From: Candidatus Magnetocorallium paracelense
Lineage (GTDB): Bacteria > Nitrospirota > Thermodesulfovibrionia > Thermodesulfovibrionales > Magnetobacteriaceae
NCBI GenBank assembly: GCA_029001845.1
Contig: JAREWP010000093.1
Coordinates: 1-64,000, forward strand
Direction: 5' to 3'
Length of the DNA stretch: 64,000 bases
Under the pieces are notes generated by a model that saw nothing but the letters and a program-made list of their open reading frames with translations, did no database searches and was not told the origin of the DNA. Positions 28,047 to 35,778 of the stretch are shown piece after piece (position 1 is the stretch's first letter; each line of letters begins with the position of its first letter). The position numbers were made by a program, and so were the translations under genes.

Positions 28047-29171
28047 ATGGAAAATCAAAAAGAACTTAAAGATTTCACCCTGTTCAAGGGAATGAGCGAC
28101 ATCACTCTGAATATTCTAATGGAGGAGACTGAACACCGTTATTACAAAGAGGGTGAAACGGTAATAGAAGAGGGTAGTTTAGGAGAGGAGTTGTACATGA
28201 TCCAATCAGGAAGTCTCGAAGTACTGAAGGCTGGAAACAGCGGTTTTTTTGTGATTACCGAAATGTCACAGGGGACTCAATTTGGAGAGATTTCATTTCT
28301 TGACAGTTCCCCCAGGTCGGCTACAATTCAAGCGAAGACAGATGCAACGGTGCTTATTCTACGTAAAAAAGCTATTATGGAACATGTGAGCAACGAGGAA
28401 GTATTGAGTGAGTTGTATAGAAATATCGGAATTATGGCCTCAGAAAGGTTGAGGAGCCGTTCTTCGGACTATGCCGGCTCTTTGGAAAAAAAAATAGAGT
28501 TGCTTCATGAAAAAAATTATCTTAACCGTTTTTTTATCTCCCTCATGGGAACTTTTTCAATTGTCCTGGTCCTTACCAGTATTATCAGCAGTGTATTGAG
28601 TGGTATCAACATTTATGACCGGGAATTCTCCTGGTTTTTTTTATTGTTAATATTGCTTCCGGTCATTTTATTTGTAATGAAAAGCGGAGAACCGTGGTAC
28701 AGGTTCGGATTGACTCTCAATAATTGGAAACGCTCTTTTATTGAGGGATTGCTTTTTTCCATGGGAGGAATTCCGGTTGTTTTTGCTATTATGAAGATTG
28801 CCGGGGAGTTTGGGTGGAGAATCGGAGATGCTCTTTCATTTCCCCATATTACAGATATCACTTCTTTACGAAACATTTTGTTTTCTCTGTCCTGTTTCAT
28901 TTACAGCTTTGCAAATGAATTTATAGCCCGCGGGGTATTCCAAAGTTCTCTGTATCGCGCTTTTAGTAATGAAAAGGGCTGGAAGGCCATTGTATACTCA
29001 TCATTTATGTTTGCACTTGCACACATCCCTTTCGGGACCATGATGGTGGCCGTTACGCTCATATCGGGATTTTTTCTTGGATTTCTCTTTTTACGCCATG
29101 GAAGCTTAATCGGTGTCACGATTGTCCACTTTCTGTTAGGTGGGTTTGCCATGCTCCTCTCCGGTTCGTAG
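28047..29171 (+). CDS. cNMP-binding domain fused to CPBP intramembrane protease, paralogue 2
   Basis: I choose the ATG at 28047 (MENQKELKDFTLFKGMSD), which matches the start of paralogue 1; an upstream in-frame start would overlap that gene. The 374-residue product repeats the same order: cNMP-binding domain (QFGEISFLDSSPRSATIQA), helices, and CPBP motifs EFIARGVFQ, FMFALAHIPFG and HFLLGG. The pair is a tandem duplication, diverged mainly in the cytoplasmic half, so the two may form a heteromer. It is followed by a palindromic repeat. Confidence 0.85.
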   Translation: MENQKELKDFTLFKGMSDITLNILMEETEHRYYKEGETVIEEGSLGEELYMIQSGSLEVLKAGNSGFFVITEMSQGTQFGEISFLDSSPRSATIQAKTDATVLILRKKAIMEHVSNEEVLSELYRNIGIMASERLRSRSSDYAGSLEKKIELLHEKNYLNRFFISLMGTFSIVLVLTSIISSVLSGINIYDREFSWFFLLLILLPVILFVMKSGEPWYRFGLTLNNWKRSFIEGLLFSMGGIPVVFAIMKIAGEFGWRIGDALSFPHITDITSLRNILFSLSCFIYSFANEFIARGVFQSSLYRAFSNEKGWKAIVYSSFMFALAHIPFGTMMVAVTLISGFFLGFLFLRHGSLIGVTIVHFLLGGFAMLLSGS

Positions 29172-29211
29172 TTAGCTGCCTTAATCACCTATGGTTTCAA
29201 GAACAAGATAT

Positions 29212-29313
29212 CGTCATTCCCGCAGTCACTTTAGCGGGAATCCGGAGTTTGGAAAAAAGAAAACGTGTTATGGAAGGCGTTCAGGAACGCTTCCGTTTTT
29301 CACCGGAATGACA
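29212..29313. repeat. CGTCATTCCCGC palindromic intergenic element
   Basis: CGTCATTCCCGCAGTCACTT, then TAGCGGGAATCCGGAG at the left and CACCGGAATGACAG at the right form the ends of a palindrome-type repeat. A better-conserved relative is at 56001-56124. It probably acts as a transcript end for the cNMP-CPBP pair. Confidence 0.6.
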
Positions 29314-29396
29314 GTGTTGTATGGTTTTGTTTTTGGATGAATTGGTATCAATTTATTTTCCTTGAGATCAGGTGTTCTGAAGTTAACATGAAAAAA

Positions 29397-29428
29397 CGTA
29401 ACTACTCAGTTATTATACAAGGCTGAAA
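29397..29428. repeat. Dispersed intergenic repeat, copy 4 (inverted)
   Basis: CGTAACTACTCAGTTATTAT followed by ACAAGGCTGAA is the reverse form of the CAGCCTTCAGTCTATACACC repeat. It sits about 35 bp upstream of the beta-branching carrier-protein gene, so it may overlap that promoter. Confidence 0.45.
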
Positions 29429-29461
29429 AGAAAGATGGGAATATGATTAGAAAGGATTAAT

Positions 29462-29725
29462 ATGACAAAAAAAGAGATATTTGAAGTGATTAAAAACATC
29501 ATTAACGAAGTGCTGGAAGATGCGCCTCCTGAGCTGATTACAATGGATATAAAGTTAAAGGATCTTAAGGAGCTGGGCGCAAATTCCCTGGATCGTATGG
29601 ATATTACAATTATGACGATGGAAGAACTGGATATTAAGATACCGATGCTTGAATTTGCTTATATTGAGAATCTTCGGGGTCTGGTCGATTTTTTATTCGA
29701 GAAAATAAAGGCTCGGAATTTGTAG
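29462..29725 (+). CDS. Discrete acyl carrier protein of a beta-branching (HCS) cassette
   Basis: This 87-residue carrier protein has the phosphopantetheine Ser42 in LGANSLDRMDI, closely resembling AcpK/donor-ACP sequences of bacillaene-type cassettes, whose motif is GANS-L-DR. It is followed by an HMG-CoA-synthase-like gene and an ECH1 gene, the standard neighbours. In such systems this ACP carries the acetyl group, made by decarboxylation of malonyl-ACP, that is added to the beta-keto polyketide. The decarboxylating KS that normally makes that acetyl-ACP is not in this window. Confidence 0.88.
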   Translation: MTKKEIFEVIKNIINEVLEDAPPELITMDIKLKDLKELGANSLDRMDITIMTMEELDIKIPMLEFAYIENLRGLVDFLFEKIKARNL

Positions 29726-29831
29726 TAATAAACAATGTATTTAAAAGTATCATGTCAGATCCCTATTGAAATAAAACTCAATATACCACATTAAAATTTC
29801 TTGATTTGTTGCATAATAAGGAGATAGATTA

Positions 29832-31064
29832 ATGAATGTTGGAATTGAAGCGATCAATGTTTACGGTGGACCTGCTTATATTGAGGTAAAGGAATTATTT
29901 GAATACCGAAACTTGGATGTAGACAGGTTTCATAATCTGATGATGGAACAAAAATCCGTTGGCCTGCCTTGTGAAGATGCTGTTACTGATGCGGTCAATG
30001 CAGCAAAACCGATTATCGATAATTTGTCGGATGAAGAAAAAAACAGAATAGAGCTTGTTATTACAGGGAGTGAATCTGCAATCGATGTAGGGAAAGCCCT
30101 GAGCACCTATATTCATGATTATCTGGGTTTAAGCCGTAATTGCAGGCTTTTGGAGGTTAAACAGTGCTGTTATTCAGGTACGGCAGCTCTTCAGTTGGCA
30201 AGCTCTTTTATCGTATCAAACGCATCTCCCGGCGCGAAGGCGCTTGTTTTGGCCGCAGATTCATTGCCAGATCTCAAGATGTCTTACGCAGAGCCTTCTA
30301 CCGGTGTGGGAGCAGTTGCAATGCTGGTGAGTGCTTATCCTGAAATTATGGAGCTCGATTTTGGCGCATCCGGTTATTATGGATATGAAGTAATGGATTT
30401 TGTAAGACCCACACCCGTAACAGGAAGAGGAGATATTGATTTATCCCTTCTTTCCTATCTGGATTGTCTGGAAAACAGTTATAACCATTATGAAGAAAAG
30501 GTTGAAGGCGTCGATTTTCGAGAGACATTTGGTTATCTGGCCTTTCATACGCCCTTTGCAGGCATGGTCAAAGGAGCCCACAGAAAATTGTTAAGGACCA
30601 AAAGTCCTGGAATTAAACCCCGGGAAATTGAAGAAGATTTTCAAAGGCGAGTGAAACCATCCTTTACTTATGGTGTCAGAGTCGGAAACCTGGCGGGCGG
30701 AAGTTTATATCTGGCTTTATGCGGTGTAATCGATTCCATGAAAGAACAGGACATGTGTCGGGTGGGAATGTTTTCATACGGGTCAGGTTGCTCATCGGAA
30801 TTTTATAGTGGAATGATAACGCCCCGCTCAAAAGCGCTTTTATCAAAGATGAAAATAAAAGATCAACTGGACAGTCGTTATAAATTAAAGATGGAACGAT
30901 ATGACAGATTACTCGACTTGTATGCGGAATGGATAATACCGGAAGAAAACAAAGAGACAACCATTTCAGATTATCCGGATGTCTACGAGCATTCTCTGGA
31001 AGGAAAAAATCTGTTAGTTCTTGAGAGAATAAAAGATTATCACAGGGAGTATAGATGGACCTAA
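29832..31064 (+). CDS. Polyketide beta-branching HMG-CoA synthase (PksG-like)
   Basis: This 410-residue enzyme has the catalytic Cys113 in EVKQCCYSGTAAL, His239 in LAFHTPFAGMVKGAHR and the expected length for the family. It catalyses aldol addition of acetyl from the donor ACP to the beta-ketone of an ACP-bound chain, the first step of beta-alkylation in trans-AT PKSs. It lies downstream of the donor ACP and is followed within about 15 bp by the ECH1 gene. The choice of PksG over primary-metabolism HMG-CoA synthase rests on context and the QCCYSG/FHTPF motifs. Confidence 0.92.
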   Translation: MNVGIEAINVYGGPAYIEVKELFEYRNLDVDRFHNLMMEQKSVGLPCEDAVTDAVNAAKPIIDNLSDEEKNRIELVITGSESAIDVGKALSTYIHDYLGLSRNCRLLEVKQCCYSGTAALQLASSFIVSNASPGAKALVLAADSLPDLKMSYAEPSTGVGAVAMLVSAYPEIMELDFGASGYYGYEVMDFVRPTPVTGRGDIDLSLLSYLDCLENSYNHYEEKVEGVDFRETFGYLAFHTPFAGMVKGAHRKLLRTKSPGIKPREIEEDFQRRVKPSFTYGVRVGNLAGGSLYLALCGVIDSMKEQDMCRVGMFSYGSGCSSEFYSGMITPRSKALLSKMKIKDQLDSRYKLKMERYDRLLDLYAEWIIPEENKETTISDYPDVYEHSLEGKNLLVLERIKDYHREYRWT

Positions 31065-31078
31065 CAGGAGATGTAGAG

Positions 31079-31828
31079 ATGGATTACAACACCATATTAT
31101 TAGAAAGATCATCAATAGGACTCCATATTATTTTGAATCGACCGGAAGAAGGAAATACGCTTACCACTGAATTGATACGGGAATTAGACCATGTTTTCAA
31201 TTTAGTTAAAAATGATTCGGAGATAAAAGTAGTCATATTAGAGGGGAAAAATGGTGTTTTTTGTAAAGGTATGGATTTTAAAACCGCTGTCTCATCAACT
31301 TCTGATGATTTCGAATATATGGATTTTCTTAAAAATTTAAGTTTAATGTCTAAAATCATCATATCGTCTGTTGATGGTCAGGTAATGGCGGGCGGAGTAG
31401 GGCTTGCCGCCGCAAGTGATATAGTTATTGCAACCCCCCAATCAAATTTTAGTCTGCCCGAGGCATTATGGGGACTTCTTCCCGCCGTGATAACGCCATT
31501 TATTGTTCGGAGAGTGGGATTTCAAAAAGCCTACGCCATGACACTTACAACAATGCCCATTTCAGCCGAAGACGCCTATTCCATAAATTTAGTAGATCAT
31601 ATAACAGAGACTCCTGAAAAAACGATCCGACAGTTGGGTGCAAGAGTGCTCCGTTTAGAAATCTCAACGATTGAAAAGATAAAAAACTATTTCAGAAAGA
31701 TGTGGATTATCAATGAAGAGATGGAACAGACGGCGGTGTCGGAGATTAAACATCTTATGTCAGATGAAAGGGTAAAAGAAAATATTCGCAATTTTGTGGA
31801 ACATCAAAAATTTCCATGGGATAAATAA
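31079..31828 (+). CDS. Enoyl-CoA hydratase-like ECH1 dehydratase (PksH-like)
   Basis: I prefer the ATG at 31079, preceded by AGGAG at the right distance; an upstream in-frame ATG at 31055 overlaps the HMGS stop. The 249-residue crotonase has the oxyanion-hole region GQVMAGGVGLAAASD and the segment LPEALWGLLPAVITPFIVRR followed by GFQKAYAMTLTT, typical of PksH-type ECH1 enzymes. It should dehydrate the HMG-like intermediate to a glutaconyl form, which the PKS-embedded ECH2 domains would then decarboxylate. Confidence 0.88.
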   Translation: MDYNTILLERSSIGLHIILNRPEEGNTLTTELIRELDHVFNLVKNDSEIKVVILEGKNGVFCKGMDFKTAVSSTSDDFEYMDFLKNLSLMSKIIISSVDGQVMAGGVGLAAASDIVIATPQSNFSLPEALWGLLPAVITPFIVRRVGFQKAYAMTLTTMPISAEDAYSINLVDHITETPEKTIRQLGARVLRLEISTIEKIKNYFRKMWIINEEMEQTAVSEIKHLMSDERVKENIRNFVEHQKFPWDK

Positions 31829-31855
31829 GAGGTAAACATGAAGGATAACAGTCTT

Positions 31856-31887
31856 CAGCCTTCAGTCTATACACCTGAATAGTTAAC
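31856..31887. repeat. Dispersed intergenic repeat, copy 5
   Basis: CAGCCTTCAGTCTATACACC followed by TGAATAGTTAAC is the best-preserved copy of the small repeat seen at 1691, 3681, 5933 and 29397. It follows the ECH1 gene and precedes a MITE. Confidence 0.5.
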
Positions 31888-31918
31888 ATGCAAAAAAGAA
31901 TTTTTATGGTATAGTACT

Positions 31919-32050
31919 CAATACCATTCACTTAAGGGGTGAAGCACCTTCCGACGGAAGCGGGTCATGTTTGAGAAGGCGCAGCGAAGCGGAGCCTTCG
32001 AGTTTAGCCGCTGAAGGCGGATGGTGCTTTGCTCCTTAGGTTAATGACAT
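31919..32050. mobile_element. 132-bp palindromic MITE-like element, copy B, with 12-bp target duplication
   Basis: It is nearly identical to the element at 26422-26553 across its whole length. It is flanked immediately by perfect 12-bp direct repeats TGGTATAGTACT at 31907-31918 and 32051-32062. The termini are CAATACCATT on the left and AATGACAT on the right, with an inner stem at GAAGGCGCAGCG. The perfect duplication marks a fairly recent insertion, made by a transposase not found in the window. Confidence 0.85.
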
Positions 32051-32092
32051 TGGTATAGTACTGTCAACTAAGAAGAAATATGGGGTAGAAAA

Positions 32093-32479
32093 ATGGAAGA
32101 AGAAAAGAAGAATCGGCTAATAAAATCAATCCTATGGGATTACAACATTAATCCAAAAGAATTCATTGAAGTCGCCATGGGTGAGAGGGAGAAAGTCGGT
32201 TCTTTTAATCAGGAAAGGGCTTTAGTCAGATTATTTGAACGTGTTTCATGGTATGATTTGATCACTCTTTTTAAACTCGAAGGCTTAGCCGGTCTTCTTA
32301 CAAAAGAAGTGATTTCAAAAATCCGAATGAAAGAATTGAGAGAAAAATATGAATTGGCCAGAAAAGTATTACAGGGAGAAACTGTACCCCTTTCAGGATG
32401 GAGTATTGAAAATCGTGAGAGAATCAAACACACCCTTTTATCTAACCGGTGGTACAGCCATAAGCAGAGGATACTTTAA
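32093..32479 (+). CDS. Probable antitoxin partner of the AbiEii-like gene
   Basis: This 128-residue protein (KNRLIKSILWDYNINPKEFI, then RALVRLFERVSWYDLITLF and the helix RMKELREKYELARKVLQ) resembles the small helical proteins that precede AbiEii-type nucleotidyltransferases. Its last 35 or so residues overlap the toxin gene by 131 bases in another frame and look non-conserved. An original stop may have been lost, or the overlap may be real coupling. It is assigned by context and weak resemblance. Confidence 0.6.
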   Translation: MEEEKKNRLIKSILWDYNINPKEFIEVAMGEREKVGSFNQERALVRLFERVSWYDLITLFKLEGLAGLLTKEVISKIRMKELREKYELARKVLQGETVPLSGWSIENRERIKHTLLSNRWYSHKQRIL

Positions 32480-33065
32480 TCACAGGTATTCTGACGATTT
32501 AGATTTGTTCGTAAATCAAAGTAGTGATTATACGAATTGGATAACACTATTAATGGATCAATTTGAGAGGGCGCAAAAGAGTGGTTATTTGTCGATAAAC
32601 TATAATCAATTACAGAAAGGCCGGGATTTCACACAGTTTTTCTTGGAAAAGGACTTTAATGATGAAATCATAACGTTGAAAATTGATCTGGTTAATGATA
32701 CGGCTGCTCACTATGGGAACCTCTCATCTCATAATACTCTTGGACGGATTGACAGCCTCGAGAATATTCTGTCAAATAAGTTATCAGCTATTTTTCGATT
32801 TGAAGCAAAAGATATTGCAGATATTTGGATAATCTCGAAGAATATGAAATTTGAATGGAGATATATTGTTGCGGCAGGAAAAACAAAAGAAGCTGCATGT
32901 GATCCGGTGGTCATATTCGATATTTTACAATCCTTTCCTCTTGATGAGTTATCTGAGGTGAAGTGGATAAACCCTGTAGATCCGGTTTCATTAAAAAAAG
33001 ATATGGATATTATTGCAAAAGATATTTTTCAAGGGAATTTTAATTCTTTAACCTGCTCTATGTAA
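32349..33065 (+). CDS. AbiEii/MNT-like nucleotidyltransferase toxin
   Basis: This 238-residue protein has the nucleotidyltransferase signature FYLTGGTAISRGYFNHRYSD followed by DLDLFVN (GG...DxD active site) and a helical C-terminal half. AbiEii-family toxins pyrophosphorylate or nucleotidylate tRNA or other targets and are held in check by a neighbour antitoxin, here the gene at 32093. The active-site residues look intact, so the module could work. It sits between a MITE and a gene relic, in the middle of the polyketide locus. Confidence 0.85.
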   Translation: MNWPEKYYREKLYPFQDGVLKIVRESNTPFYLTGGTAISRGYFNHRYSDDLDLFVNQSSDYTNWITLLMDQFERAQKSGYLSINYNQLQKGRDFTQFFLEKDFNDEIITLKIDLVNDTAAHYGNLSSHNTLGRIDSLENILSNKLSAIFRFEAKDIADIWIISKNMKFEWRYIVAAGKTKEAACDPVVIFDILQSFPLDELSEVKWINPVDPVSLKKDMDIIAKDIFQGNFNSLTCSM

Positions 33066-33086
33066 AGTTCCGGGCTTGCATACGTA

Positions 33087-33110
33087 AGTTCTCAATAATT
33101 TGAGGTAAAA
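33087..33110. repeat. Solo end of the CTCAAAAAGTTGAGGT MITE family
   Basis: GTAAGTTCTCAATAATTTGA followed by GGTAAA matches the outer terminal repeat of the elements at 54635, 55725 and 61237. No partner end was found nearby, so it may be a solo remnant. Confidence 0.4.
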
Positions 33111-33404
33111 TAAAAAACTGTCTATCCACTCCAAAAAGAACCCTAACTCTTCCTTCCTCCCAGTAAACAACTCCGATCGCCTGTTGTCTCCTCAAGGTAG
33201 TACCGCATCAATAAAGCCTCCTGTTTTTCTTTAAAATAGTACCGTACCTTCAATTATAATGGAAGCCGTAGAATAAAGGAAGCCCTGTGACATCAGGGAT
33301 ATTATATTTTGCAAAAGCTGAATTGGCTGAAACGCTCTTGTACGTTTAAGTACATGTTTTCTGATTTGTATTGCTTTATATTATAATAAACAGCTGTATA
33401 TACG

Positions 33405-33640
33405 ATTCTATCCCCGAAGTTTTCCGATAAGTTCGGTCTGTTGGAGAGGGAGGTGAAAACACTACTGGATATGTACGGGCTCTCTGATTGATATGAAGAT
33501 GTTGTAAAGAAGTATAACGGCTATTCGGCGGCAGGTATAGATCTAAGGGCCCGGTTGATCTGGACATAGAAGGATTTAAGGGGAAGGAGGTGAAGATGGA
33601 GGAATTCCCGATTTTGAAGCCATAACTACTCAGATATCAA
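33405..33640 (+). pseudogene. Relic of an AAA-ATPase-like/PD-(D/E)XK gene
   Basis: Broken frames give KFGLLEREVKTLLDMYGLSD and then KKYNGYS with stops between. That resembles the mid-region of the ATPase-nuclease family whose 5' end is seen at 63349 (typical F-G-x-T-x-x-E-V-x-x-L-L...Y-N-G-Y). The remaining spacer 33111-33404 shows only degenerate open frames. This is a dead accessory gene. Confidence 0.45.
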
Positions 33641-33657
33641 AGCAGGAGGAATATGAT

Positions 33658-34818
33658 ATGCTAAAGACCGTTAATATTATTGCCACGGCTGCTTATCCCT
33701 GGAAAACCGGTACTGCGATCCTGGCATTACTTCGAGCTTTCTACCTTGCTCAAAGGGGATTGGATGTCAGACTTTACGTACCCTGGATACCGCCTGCTGA
33801 GCAGCCCTTGCTGTTTGGACAAAATACGCGTTTTGATTCTTTTAAAGCACAGGAGGATTGTATGCGAGCCTTTTTACCGGGGGATTGCCCTTCACTCCAA
33901 ATTGAATTTTATCCGGCAAAATATATAGAATATTTTGGATCATTCCTGCCTATTGGATCACTCTTTCCTATGTGTGTGGTTTCTCAAAGGATTCGCTTTT
34001 GTGAGTGGCTGATTTTGGAGGAACCGGAACACCTTACATGGTTACATCCCCGGAATTCTTTTGGAAAACGAGCATCAAGAGTCACGGGCATTGTGCTCAC
34101 AAACTACCTCTATTATTACAAGTCTGTGTTACCCTCCTATATGCATTTCATTCCAAAGTTATTCGATCATTACAATCGATGGCTGACCAAGCGTCATTGT
34201 GATGACATTATCCTTCTCGGAAGAGCCCTTCCCCATTTACCCAAATCTCAATACCTTAATGTTTCCGGAATTCACCCGTCATTTTTTGAAAAAAAATTTT
34301 CAGGAGAATCTTATTCAAAAAAAATCTACTTCATGGGAAAATTGCTTTGGGCAAAGGGGTTTCAAGAGTTGATCGACCTCCTGTCAATGTCGGATATTCG
34401 GGAGATCGATGTGTATGGAGCCGGAATGGATCAGAAGGCCATTGAGGTTTATGGCGACAGCAAGGGTATAAAATTGCACTTTCAAGGCAATTCCTCCAAT
34501 CCTGCCAAGGATATAAAGGACTACAAAATTTTTATCAATACCTCTCGAAGTGATACCATCTGCACCACAACGGCCGAAGCATTGGGACAGGGAAAATTTG
34601 TCATTATACCTGCCATTCCCGGTAATGATGAGTTTTACATATTTAAAAACTGTCTGGTTTATTCTTCACCTCAGGAATTTATTCATCAGCTAAAATTTGC
34701 CATGGAACATAATCCTGAAGAGGATTCGGGCGTTTATAGCCTTACCTGGGAGGCTGTTATAGATCGTTTACTTCAATATTACGAAGAGACGCAGTTTGGA
34801 GGTAGAAATAGAAAATGA
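33658..34818 (+). CDS. Family 4 glycosyltransferase, digalactosyldiacylglycerol-synthase-like
   Basis: This 386-residue protein has an AGGAGG ribosome site. It is a two-Rossmann GT-B enzyme: an N-terminal acceptor half (TAAYPWKTGTAILALLRAFY), a middle segment VLTNYLYYYK, LPKSQYLNVSGIHPSFF typical of DGD1/DGD2-type galactosyltransferases, and a C-terminal donor half with YFMGKLLWAKGFQELIDLL and FINTSRSDTICTTTAEALGQ. Relatives add a hexose to a glycosyl lipid. Its stop overlaps the next gene's start, and it shares direction with the PKS, so it may glycosylate the polyketide or make a glycolipid; either is inference. Confidence 0.82.
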   Translation: MLKTVNIIATAAYPWKTGTAILALLRAFYLAQRGLDVRLYVPWIPPAEQPLLFGQNTRFDSFKAQEDCMRAFLPGDCPSLQIEFYPAKYIEYFGSFLPIGSLFPMCVVSQRIRFCEWLILEEPEHLTWLHPRNSFGKRASRVTGIVLTNYLYYYKSVLPSYMHFIPKLFDHYNRWLTKRHCDDIILLGRALPHLPKSQYLNVSGIHPSFFEKKFSGESYSKKIYFMGKLLWAKGFQELIDLLSMSDIREIDVYGAGMDQKAIEVYGDSKGIKLHFQGNSSNPAKDIKDYKIFINTSRSDTICTTTAEALGQGKFVIIPAIPGNDEFYIFKNCLVYSSPQEFIHQLKFAMEHNPEEDSGVYSLTWEAVIDRLLQYYEETQFGGRNRK

Positions 34819-35774
34819 TAAATGTCGGATTAATCGGATGTGGTTACTGGGGAAAAAATTATGTCACAACGATTGAGAAAATGGAAGAATTAAACATAAG
34901 CTGGATTTATAATAAACATAATGAAATTCCCGCGCAGAAACTACCGGTAAATGTAAGATTTACAAAGAACTATAAAGATATTTTAGCAGACAGGAATGTC
35001 CAGGGCGTCATCATATCAACGCCACCAGGAACTCACTATCAGATTGCCAAAGACGCACTGGAATGGGGAAAGGATATTCTTGTTGAAAAGCCATTCACAT
35101 ATTCTTCCGAAGAAGCTCTAAGGCTTTTGGAACTTGCAGAGAAAAAGGGAAGAATAGTAATGGCAGGGCATATTTTTTTATACAATCCCGCTGTTGTTAA
35201 ATTAAAAAGATTGATTGATCGAGGAGAACTGGGAAAGTTGTATTACTTTTATTCCAGGAGAACAGGGATCGGGCCTTTTCGTACAGATATCAATGCCATG
35301 TGGAACCTGGCCCCCCATGATATATCAATCATAAACTACTTATATAATGTTGAAGTCCCCAAGGCGGTTAGTGCAAGTGGCGCCTGTTTTTTGACATCAG
35401 GTATTGAAGATGTGGTTGATCTGGTATTGGAATATGAAAACAATGTTAAAGCCTTCATTCATGTGAGCTGGCTGGAACCGAAAAAGGCAAGAGAAACAAT
35501 TGTTGTGGGTGACAAAAAGAAGGCGGTTTTTGAAGATACGTCTGCACGGAAACTGGCGCTGTTTGATTCTGATGATCTTCAGTCATTCTTCTGTCCGGAA
35601 TTGGAGGCAATAAGTCCTTTGGAAAGCCAGTGTCTTCATTTTCTGGAATGTATGACAACTGGAAGACAGCCTTTAACTGACGGATTTGAAGGATATAAAA
35701 ATGTTAAGCTGTTGGAATCTGCTCAAAAATCATTGAAAACAGGTAAAAAGGTAGCAATAGATTTATCGGTTTAA
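34815..35774 (+). CDS. Gfo/Idh/MocA-family NAD(P)-dependent oxidoreductase
   Basis: This 319-residue protein has an N-terminal Rossmann motif VGLIGCGYWGKNYV, the family hallmark EKP in DILVEKPFTYSSEEA and a C-terminal alpha/beta substrate domain. Family members oxidise or reduce sugar hydroxyls, often making keto-sugars for amino- or deoxysugars. The start overlaps the glycosyltransferase stop (ATGA). Together with the FAD enzyme four bases downstream it looks like a sugar or tailoring module of the polyketide locus. Confidence 0.88.
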   Translation: MINVGLIGCGYWGKNYVTTIEKMEELNISWIYNKHNEIPAQKLPVNVRFTKNYKDILADRNVQGVIISTPPGTHYQIAKDALEWGKDILVEKPFTYSSEEALRLLELAEKKGRIVMAGHIFLYNPAVVKLKRLIDRGELGKLYYFYSRRTGIGPFRTDINAMWNLAPHDISIINYLYNVEVPKAVSASGACFLTSGIEDVVDLVLEYENNVKAFIHVSWLEPKKARETIVVGDKKKAVFEDTSARKLALFDSDDLQSFFCPELEAISPLESQCLHFLECMTTGRQPLTDGFEGYKNVKLLESAQKSLKTGKKVAIDLSV

Positions 35775-35778
35775 CTAA

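Noticed and set aside
29832-31064. Primary-metabolism HMG-CoA synthase or KAS III
   Set aside because: Placement between an AcpK-like ACP and a PksH-like ECH, and the QCCYSG and FHTPF motifs, fit polyketide beta-branching better.
33111-33404. Possible reverse-strand gene with QAIGVVYWEEGRVRVLFGVD-like translation
   Set aside because: The frame is broken by several stops, has no start, and I cannot name the family; left as degenerate spacer.
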